From Bacilli bacterium (GTDB lineage: Bacteria; Bacillota_I; Bacilli_A; RF39; UBA660), in assembly GCA_024693165.1 (NCBI GenBank), contig JAILLM010000109.1, forward strand, positions 1 through 6,092: 6,092 bases of DNA, given 5' to 3'. Positions 1 through 3,657 of the stretch are shown in pieces. A program made the translations under genes and the position numbers. Each line of letters starts with the position of its first letter. Position 1 is the first letter of the stretch. The notes under the pieces were generated by a model. That model had not been told where the DNA came from and made no database searches. It worked only from the letters and a program-made list of their open reading frames with translations.

Positions 1-234
1 ATTTGATGTAAATTTATATAAAGTTATTTTTATATATCATCCAAGTCCTATATCTCCAATGAGCTACAAAGGTAATATAGATATATTTAAAAATATTAAA
101 ATATAGGAGCGATAGAATGAAACAATATAATGTAATAGTAATTTTTAAATATATCTATATTTCCTTTATAGCTCATTTGAGATATTGGACTTGGATGATA
201 TATAGGAATAACTTTATATCCATTTACATCAAAT
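1..234. repeat. Imperfect inverted repeat, 94-base arms, 46-base spacer
   Basis: Base n pairs with base 235-n: arm 1-94 is the reverse complement of arm 141-234 with 8 mismatches (positions 14, 15, 29, 30, 49, 56, 67 and 73 of the left arm), or 86 of 94 identical. Similarity stops sharply at 94/141. On the left it runs to the window edge and may continue beyond. Both arms encode the same protein segment around the HPSP motif. The mismatches fall in six codons, three of them silent, as expected for two diverged coding copies rather than a perfect foldback. Confidence 0.9.
2..106 (+). CDS. C-terminal fragment of a uracil-DNA glycosylase superfamily protein (5' end outside window)
   Basis: The open frame enters at the left edge and ends at TAG 104-106, giving 34 residues that finish FKNIKI. 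It contains IYHPSPIS, the HPS motif 2 of the uracil-DNA glycosylase superfamily (PF03167), where the histidine lies in the active-site loop. The fragment matches the C-terminal part of the minus-strand gene at 96-683 almost residue for residue. The only differences over the shared part are Gly to Leu, Pro to Phe and Gln to Pro, plus three silent codon changes. It is therefore a second copy or a strain variant of that gene in the opposite orientation. Its last codons overlap the end of the minus-strand gene by 11 bases, tail to tail. A downstream gene start follows 10 bases after its stop. The identity is well supported by homology to its neighbour, but enzyme activity cannot be judged from so short a piece. 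Confidence 0.8.
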   Translation, partial: FDVNLYKVIFIYHPSPISPMSYKGNIDIFKNIKI

Positions 235-683
235 TCTTTTCCTACAACTTCACAAATTTTTTTATATTTTATACCTAAAATAGATTTAGTTGCTGAATCC
301 CCTAATGATAAAACTATTTTAGGTTTAATAGCATCCAATTGTTTTAATAAGTATTTTTTGCAATTAGCACTACATTTACTTAAATATTTTCTATCTTTTG
401 GGTAACACTTTATTGCTTCCAAAAAATATGTGTCTTCAATTTTTAAATTTATTTCATCTAAAAGTTTTTGAAGAATTACACCTGACGGTAACAACTTGTG
501 ATTTACATCATACCATGCAATTCCACTTTTTCTCCATCCATTATTTGCTGGTGCTTCTCCAAGTATCACAATATCACTATATTTACCAATTGATACTGTT
601 TTACTATTCGGAAATTTTTCCACCATATCAGAGCATAAATTACATTTATATATTTCTTCATCAATTTCTTTTAAATGTTCCAT
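96..683 (-). CDS. Uracil-DNA glycosylase superfamily protein with Fe-S cysteines, C-terminus replaced
   Basis: The 195-residue product resembles the family 4/5 bacterial uracil-DNA glycosylases, which excise uracil from DNA in the cytoplasm and carry a 4Fe-4S cluster. Candidate cluster ligands are C14 and C17 (CNLC), C93 in AIKCYP and C108 in CKKYL (C104 lies between). The motif 1 region is GEAPANNGWRKSG at residues 42-54, an unusual form compared with the GExPG of canonical family 4 members, so the substrate may differ. Motif 2 is HPSP at 163-166. The last 14 residues after FKN are read from the spacer of an inverted repeat. The plus-strand copy instead ends FKNIKI, so the native tail has probably been lost here. 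ATG 681-683 has AGGAAC at 691-696 upstream and an extended -10 at 707-715. Family assignment is solid; specificity and activity are not established. Confidence 0.85.
   Translation of the reverse strand: MEHLKEIDEEIYKCNLCSDMVEKFPNSKTVSIGKYSDIVILGEAPANNGWRKSGIAWYDVNHKLLPSGVILQKLLDEINLKIEDTYFLEAIKCYPKDRKYLSKCSANCKKYLLKQLDAIKPKIVLSLGDSATKSILGIKYKKICEVVGKEFDVNGYKVIPIYHPSPISQMSYKGNIDIFKNYYYIILFHSIAPIF
117..278 (+). pseudogene. Truncated start of an unidentified downstream gene, possibly a Rossmann-fold protein
   Basis: An AGGAGC Shine-Dalgarno site at 105-110 lies 6 bases before ATG 117, directly after the stop of the plus-strand fragment. This is the normal layout of a second gene in an operon. 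The first eight codons read MKQYNVIV, which resembles the first beta strand of FAD/NAD-binding Rossmann proteins that continue into GxGxxG. At base 141 the frame enters the inverted repeat arm, which is the antisense of the glycosylase gene. From there it reads meaningless hydrophobic and aromatic residues to TAA 276-278. The real gene is thus cut after about 24 bases. The native part is convincing as a gene start, but its family assignment rests on eight residues and is only a guess. Confidence 0.55.
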
Positions 684-690
684 AAATTCG

Positions 691-715
691 GTTCCTATCT
701 ACTATTAGTATAACA
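691..715 (-). promoter_or_regulatory. Extended -10 promoter and ribosome binding site of the glycosylase gene
   Basis: On the minus strand TGTTATACT (707-715) is an extended -10 element. It is followed 10 bases later by the Shine-Dalgarno AGGAAC (691-696) and, after 7 more bases, ATG 683. No good -35 is visible, and the position where it would lie is occupied by the terminator stem of the preceding gene. Confidence 0.6.
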
Positions 716-744
716 TATAAAAGACTAGATTTATTATCTAGTCT
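716..744 (-). terminator. Rho-independent terminator downstream of the CHC2 zinc-finger gene
   Basis: A perfect 9-bp stem (AGACTAGAT at 722-730, ATCTAGTCT at 736-744) encloses a 5-base loop. On the minus strand it is followed by TTTATAT. It lies 105 bases after the stop of the gene at 849-1448 and directly before the promoter of the glycosylase gene. The stem core is nearly the same as in the terminator at 3614-3642. Confidence 0.7.
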
Positions 745-777
745 ATCTTGCTTTTTATATTTTCACGCTTATGCGTT

Positions 778-858
778 CTAATTTTTTTTCGCTTTAATTG
801 CAGCTTGTATGGGTGCAATTAAAGGAAGTAAAATATATAAAATTAAGATTATAAAGAC
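778..858 (-). other. Short open frame without start codon, possible remnant of a membrane-protein C-terminus
   Basis: Minus-strand codons 858 to 781 are open (26 residues) and end at TAG 778-780. The peptide is a hydrophobic stretch (ILYILLPLIAPIQ) followed by the basic tail AAIKAKKN, like the last transmembrane helix and cytoplasmic tail of a membrane protein. There is no ATG, GTG or TTG and no ribosome binding site. The frame begins just after an in-frame TAA inside the final codons of the gene at 849-1448. It could be a decayed gene end or chance composition in AT-rich DNA. Confidence 0.2.
792..824. repeat. Perfect 11-bp inverted repeat with 11-base loop
   Basis: CTTTAATTGCA at 792-802 is the exact reverse complement of TGCAATTAAAG at 814-824. 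There is no T-run after the stem on either strand in the right place (an A-run follows on the minus strand), so it does not look like an intrinsic terminator. It lies in the 165-base gap between the zinc-finger gene and the glycosylase gene, within the remnant frame at 778-858. It may be an RNA 3'-end structure or a protein-binding site. Confidence 0.45.
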
Positions 859-1448
859 TTATGAATAATTTTTTTAACATGCTTTTTAGAGCAACAAAGC
901 CTATCAGCAATTTTCTCTTCTTCTAAACAAAAATTATTAGTTTTAATATATCTTTTAATTCTTTCATCTAATAACTCCGTTTTTCTTTGACTTTCTAAAA
1001 ATAATTTATCTATAGATGGCGAATTATAATACTGAAACATTTCTTTAAATATATCAATTTGTTTTTCATTTAATTCAGCTATTTCATTAGTTAAATAACT
1101 ATATAACAATTCAAGTGATTCTTCTATTGAAATATCATAAAATTTTGATATAAGAGTAATAATAGAGCCACTATATCCACATCCATAACATCCCCAAAAC
1201 TTTTTTTCATCTACAATACGAAATGGTAGATCATCAGCACGATGAAACGCACAATCACAATAATAATTATTGTTAATTCTTGCTTTAATTTTTTTCTTTA
1301 AATTATTACTTTCACAAATACTATAATATATTCTTAAAATAGATAAATTTGAATTCATAATTTCATGGTAGTATTTGAAATATTTATCAGGATCTTCAGA
1401 AAATTTAATATCTAAAAGCTCATCTTCTTCAATTTCACAAATATTCAT
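849..1448 (-). CDS. Stand-alone DnaG-type CHC2 zinc-finger protein with C-terminal helical tail
   Basis: The 199-residue protein carries one recognisable module, a CHC2 zinc ribbon like the N-terminal template-recognition domain of bacterial primase DnaG. The ligands are C66-x2-H69 (CAFH), then 17 residues, then C87-x2-C90 (CYGCGYSG). The segment DDLPFRIVDEKKFWGCYGCG and the following ITLISKFYDISIEESLELL reproduce the primase pattern of a strand pair followed by a helix. No TOPRIM or helicase-binding domain follows. Residues 1-60 are acidic then basic and unassigned. Residues 160-199 (ERIKRYIK ... EEKIADRLCCSKKHVKKII) look like a small helix-turn-helix. Such proteins could bind DNA in replication or regulation, but I infer no primase activity. 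ATG 1448 is set by a strong AAAGGAGG at 1453-1460. It appears to be a single-gene unit ending at the terminator at 716-744. Confidence 0.7.
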   Translation of the reverse strand: MNICEIEEDELLDIKFSEDPDKYFKYYHEIMNSNLSILRIYYSICESNNLKKKIKARINNNYYCDCAFHRADDLPFRIVDEKKFWGCYGCGYSGSIITLISKFYDISIEESLELLYSYLTNEIAELNEKQIDIFKEMFQYYNSPSIDKLFLESQRKTELLDERIKRYIKTNNFCLEEEKIADRLCCSKKHVKKIIHKSL

Positions 1449-1452
1449 AAGT

Positions 1453-1480
1453 CCTCCTTTGTAGTTTTATTATTATAACA
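1453..1480 (-). promoter_or_regulatory. Extended -10 promoter and strong Shine-Dalgarno of the zinc-finger gene
   Basis: TGTTATAAT on the minus strand (1472-1480) is a near-ideal extended -10. AAAGGAGG (1453-1460) follows 11 bases later, 4 bases before ATG 1448. No TTGACA-like -35 is visible in the T/A tracts upstream. Confidence 0.7.
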
Positions 1481-1513
1481 CTCTTTTATTTTTTTAAAAA
1501 AAATATTGATGAC

Positions 1514-1546
1514 AAATAAAAAAGATTAAGTTTTCACTTAATCTTT
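1514..1546 (-). terminator. Rho-independent terminator of the NADAR gene
   Basis: A perfect 10-bp stem (AAAGATTAAG at 1521-1530, CTTAATCTTT at 1537-1546) has a 6-base loop. On the minus strand the stem runs into a T-rich tail (TTTATTTG). It starts 5 bases after the stop codon of the gene at 1552-2037, so it ends the WYL-NADAR unit. Confidence 0.8.
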
Positions 1547-1551
1547 GATAA

Positions 1552-2037
1552 TTATTTATTTTTATATTCATCTCTTAACTTCATCCATATTTTACCAAGA
1601 TGATTTTCACCACCTCTATTTATTCCCCATCCCCAATAACTATCTTTAGGAGAATCTTCAACGATAGCATAATCTTTTGTTTCTAATAGTTTTTTTAAAA
1701 CATATGGATTTTGTTCTATTTTACATCTTAATATTTTTTCCATCAATTCTAATATTTCATTAGAGTTTAATTTTATTTTATCTTCATATTTAAATCTTAT
1801 TTTTTGAGCTTCATGAGCTGAATGACTATTTTTAATTTCTTCTGCTATTTCTGGATAATCATTTATAAATAAATTTGCTTGAAATGCTTCTTCTGCAGAT
1901 GAATATAAATATCCATTATATTCTACCTTAAATGATGAAAAATTATCTAAAGGATAAAACTCTCTAGGATAAAATCCTATTACTTCATTAAACTTTTGTG
2001 ACATCCAAGTATCACGATACTGATCTAACTTAATCAT
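1552..2037 (-). CDS. NADAR/YbiA-family (DUF1768) N-glycosidase
   Basis: The 161 residues span one NADAR domain. Visible family motifs are PLDNFSSF at 29-36, the glutamate-containing YSSAEEAFQANLF at 45-57 (equivalent to the T/S-x-E-H-x-x-x-A-x-K-F block, with Glu in place of His) and the C-terminal DSYWGWG with GGENHLGKIWMKLRDEY at 132-158. Characterised relatives cleave N-glycosidic bonds: E. coli YbiA acts on riboflavin-pathway intermediates, and others remove ADP-ribose from guanine in nucleic acid, countering DarT-type toxins. The exact substrate here cannot be read from sequence. ATG 2037 has a modest AGAAGGT at 2044-2050. It follows the WYL regulator gene after 58 bases with no terminator between them, so the two are probably one operon. 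The unit ends at the terminator at 1514-1546. No DarT-like gene is present in the window. Confidence 0.88.
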   Translation of the reverse strand: MIKLDQYRDTWMSQKFNEVIGFYPREFYPLDNFSSFKVEYNGYLYSSAEEAFQANLFINDYPEIAEEIKNSHSAHEAQKIRFKYEDKIKLNSNEILELMEKILRCKIEQNPYVLKKLLETKDYAIVEDSPKDSYWGWGINRGGENHLGKIWMKLRDEYKNK

Positions 2038-2095
2038 ATATTTACCTTCTTTCTAAAATAAATATATAACTAGATGAGGAACTATTTATGTCACA

Positions 2096-2572
2096 TCAAA
2101 ATTTTTCTTCTAATTCTTTAATTAAAGTAATTCTATCTAGATAAAAATGTCTTATTTCTTGTTTGTTTTCACAATAAGCTGCTACTCCCCATTCATTATC
2201 TAATATCATTAAATTATATGGTCTAATTACTCTTTTTGTCATTTTATCATGTTCCTTAGAATAATACTCTATATAACACTTATTATGATTATTAATACAT
2301 TTACTTAATAAATTGTAATACTCTCTATTATCTAATTTAATATTTTCAGATTTAATAAACTTTTCTGGTATCTTAACATCCTGATTTAATACATATCCTC
2401 CATATGGCCCATATATAGTTTCAATATAAATACCAGCATATTCTAATTCATCTTTATATTGTCTTATCATTCTTGGAGATACTTCTAACTTTTCAGATAA
2501 TTCCTTAATGCTATACTTTCTTTTATTTTGAAGTAGCTGAAGCATCATAAGGGCATTAGATAATTTTGACAT
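2096..2572 (-). CDS. Compact HTH-WYL transcriptional regulator
   Basis: This 158-residue protein has an N-terminal winged helix (residues 1-62; SIKELSEKLEVSPRMIRQYK is the helix-turn-helix and GPYGGYVL the wing) of the HTH_11/DeoR-like type. A WYL-type ligand domain follows at about 95-150, with IEYYSKEHDK, RVIRPYNLMILDNEWGVAAYC (W128 at the WYL position, here WGV) and IRHFYLDRI. Most WYL regulators are about 230-330 residues with a further C-terminal extension; that part is absent. Such proteins sense nucleotides or nucleic acid ends and often control DNA-damage or defence genes. I chose ATG 2572 because AGGTGG at 2578-2583 lies 5 bases upstream; the in-frame GTG at 2581 overlaps this site and is unlikely. 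It has its own extended -10 promoter and likely controls itself and the NADAR gene downstream. The stop is TGA 2096-2098. Confidence 0.87.
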   Translation of the reverse strand: MSKLSNALMMLQLLQNKRKYSIKELSEKLEVSPRMIRQYKDELEYAGIYIETIYGPYGGYVLNQDVKIPEKFIKSENIKLDNREYYNLLSKCINNHNKCYIEYYSKEHDKMTKRVIRPYNLMILDNEWGVAAYCENKQEIRHFYLDRITLIKELEEKF

Positions 2573-2577
2573 AATTA

Positions 2578-2598
2578 CCACCTAATTAAATTATACCA
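2578..2598 (-). promoter_or_regulatory. Extended -10 promoter almost fused to the Shine-Dalgarno of the WYL gene
   Basis: TGGTATAAT on the minus strand (2590-2598) is an extended -10. Only 6 bases separate its TATAAT from the Shine-Dalgarno AGGTGG (2578-2583). A start site at the usual distance falls near 2583, giving a leader of about 11 bases. The T-run of the preceding terminator abuts the TG motif. The AGGTGG decides the start at ATG 2572. Confidence 0.7.
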
Positions 2599-2599
2599 T

Positions 2600-2623
2600 A
2601 AAAAAGTAGGAGTAATCTCCTAC
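2600..2623 (-). terminator. Rho-independent terminator of the P-loop kinase gene
   Basis: A perfect 7-bp stem (GTAGGAG at 2606-2612, CTCCTAC at 2617-2623) with a 4-base loop is followed on the minus strand by six T residues (2605-2600). It lies 14 bases after the stop of the gene at 2638-3144 and directly in front of the WYL promoter. Confidence 0.85.
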
Positions 2624-2637
2624 CTAGTTATTATATT

Positions 2638-3144
2638 TTATAAATTAAATCTATCATCATTATTAATTAATTTTACTATGTGTTCAATAGATATATTTGA
2701 TGTATCTATTATATATTTAGAATCATAATTATATTCTTTAAATTCATTTAAAAGTTCAATACATCTTTCTTTCATTTGACAGTCTTCAGGTCTTTCACTA
2801 TCTCTTTTTAAAAGTTTTTCTTCATCTACTAGAAGTACTATAAATTCTTTTCCTATATCTTTAAAATTATCTTTAATTAATTCTAAATCATCTGGTTCGA
2901 TAATGTAATTAAATATTACATCATACCCTTCAGATAAATATATATTTATTGTACTAAAAACCACTTTCCAGAATACATCTAAATGATTAACTTCTTTCCA
3001 AGGACTTACATAACCACCAACTACATGATGATATATTTCATCTCCTTCAATAAGTACTGATTTAGATTTTGATTCTGCTAGCGATTTAGAGATAGTACTT
3101 TTACCTACTCCTGCAGGTCCAGTTATTAAATATAACTTACTCAT
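2638..3144 (-). CDS. Small P-loop kinase-like NTPase (AAA_33/zeta-toxin/CPT-like)
   Basis: Starting at ATG 3144 the protein has 168 residues and resembles single-domain P-loop kinases that phosphorylate small molecules. It begins with a strand and Walker A loop (LYLITGPAGVGKST, GPAGVGKST at residues 9-17). An IEGDEIYHH segment follows at the place where this class binds its acceptor substrate. Later come the strand YDVIFNYII and an arginine-bearing lid region (KRDSERPEDCQMKER). The substrate is unknown. The frame is open upstream to 3330, but the extra 62 codons are the C-terminal part of a methyltransferase remnant and have no ribosome binding site at 3330. AAGGA at 3155-3159, 10 bases before ATG 3144, and the Walker A close to the new N-terminus support the shorter protein. 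The gene probably depends on the promoter at 3606-3614 and ends at the terminator at 2600-2623. Confidence 0.75.
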   Translation of the reverse strand: MSKLYLITGPAGVGKSTISKSLAESKSKSVLIEGDEIYHHVVGGYVSPWKEVNHLDVFWKVVFSTINIYLSEGYDVIFNYIIEPDDLELIKDNFKDIGKEFIVLLVDEEKLLKRDSERPEDCQMKERCIELLNEFKEYNYDSKYIIDTSNISIEHIVKLINNDDRFNL

Positions 3145-3160
3145 CTTATTCACGTCCTTA

Positions 3161-3588
3161 CTATTTTTTATTAATATATGATAGTGATATACAGCATCTA
3201 ATTTTTCATTTTTTTCAAAGTATTCAATCTTTTGATGTATATCAATTATTTTAAAATCCTTAAATAATTCTTTAACTAAATTATAATTCGCATAGAAGTG
3301 AGGGACTTCATATTCAGGTCCTTCTTCCATTCTAAGTTTTGTATTTTCATCTACATTAGGTCATGACATTTTTTCTTCACTCCATGAATCTTTAGACCCA
3401 AGTGTTAGATAACATTCAGCATCTTTTTCTTTAACTGGTATAGATTTCATACAAGGTTATTTTATTGAATTACCATTTCTAATACTAGTTAACTCTACTA
3501 CTTCATCTTTATGATTTAAGTAGTCCTCTTTACTAGTAATTACTACTAAATCTTTAATTGGACTTAATCCTGGAAAGAATTTAAAAAT
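3161..3588 (-). pseudogene. Decayed SAM-methyltransferase-like gene with two in-frame stops
   Basis: One minus-strand frame from 3588 reads about 140 codons of protein-like sequence broken by TAA 3457-3459 and TGA 3361-3363. The C-terminal part (AECYLTLGSKDSW, then DENTKLRMEEGPEYEVPHFY, then YHYHILIK) is what I recognise from the C-terminal half of class I methyltransferases of the TehB-like kind. The SAM-binding motif I is absent. The TGA stands before PNVDENT, where relatives as I recall them carry Trp, consistent with a TGG to TGA change. The first 43 codons (FKFFPGLSPIKDLVVITSKE ...) I do not recognise. The probable original start, after GGGTGG at 3594-3599, is now ATT at 3586-3588, although an in-frame GTG exists at 3597. 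At its 3' end a six-A run lets the frame run on into the kinase gene. Adding one A would give IKK followed by TAG at 3161-3163. Confidence 0.65.
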
Positions 3589-3593
3589 ATTAA

Positions 3594-3614
3594 CCACCCA
3601 GATAGATTATATCA
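3594..3614 (-). promoter_or_regulatory. Extended -10 promoter and ribosome binding site before the methyltransferase remnant
   Basis: TGATATAAT on the minus strand (3606-3614) is an extended -10. Six bases later comes GGGTGG (3594-3599), the same spacing as at the WYL gene. It now drives a broken gene but probably still supplies the transcript for the kinase gene downstream. Confidence 0.6.
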
Positions 3615-3642
3615 CAAATAAAGACTAGATTACTCTAGTCTT
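3614..3642 (-). terminator. Rho-independent terminator of the ABC-F gene
   Basis: A perfect 9-bp stem (AAGACTAGA at 3621-3629, TCTAGTCTT at 3634-3642) has a 4-base loop. On the minus strand it is followed by the rather weak T tract TATTTGTG, which runs into the promoter at 3606-3614. It lies 15 bases after the stop of the ABC-F gene. Confidence 0.7.
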
Positions 3643-3657
3643 ATATCGTTATAAGTA

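Noticed and set aside
398..685. Plus-strand open frame of 95 codons
   Set aside because: It lies antisense inside the glycosylase gene, has low-complexity Leu/His/Phe-rich sequence and no supporting ribosome binding site.
765..776. ACGC-TTAT-GCGT mini hairpin as a plus-strand terminator
   Set aside because: The stem is only 4 bp, and no plus-strand gene ends nearby.
1552..2037. NADAR gene as part of a DarT-NADAR toxin-antitoxin pair
   Set aside because: No DarT-like ADP-ribosyltransferase is encoded on either side; the neighbours are a WYL regulator and a CHC2 protein.
2573..2581. GTG at 2581 as start of the WYL regulator
   Set aside because: It overlaps the AGGTGG ribosome binding site that is correctly spaced for ATG 2572.
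3145..3330. Extra 62 residues as a genuine N-terminal domain of the kinase
   Set aside because: There is no ribosome binding site before 3330, the sequence continues upstream as a methyltransferase remnant, and a better start with AAGGA exists at 3144.
3361..3363. TGA at a Trp-like position as a sign of the Mycoplasma-type genetic code
   Set aside because: All Trp codons in the intact genes are TGG, a TAA interrupts the same frame at 3457-3459, and the WYL gene ends at TGA. A nonsense mutation in a dead gene is simpler.
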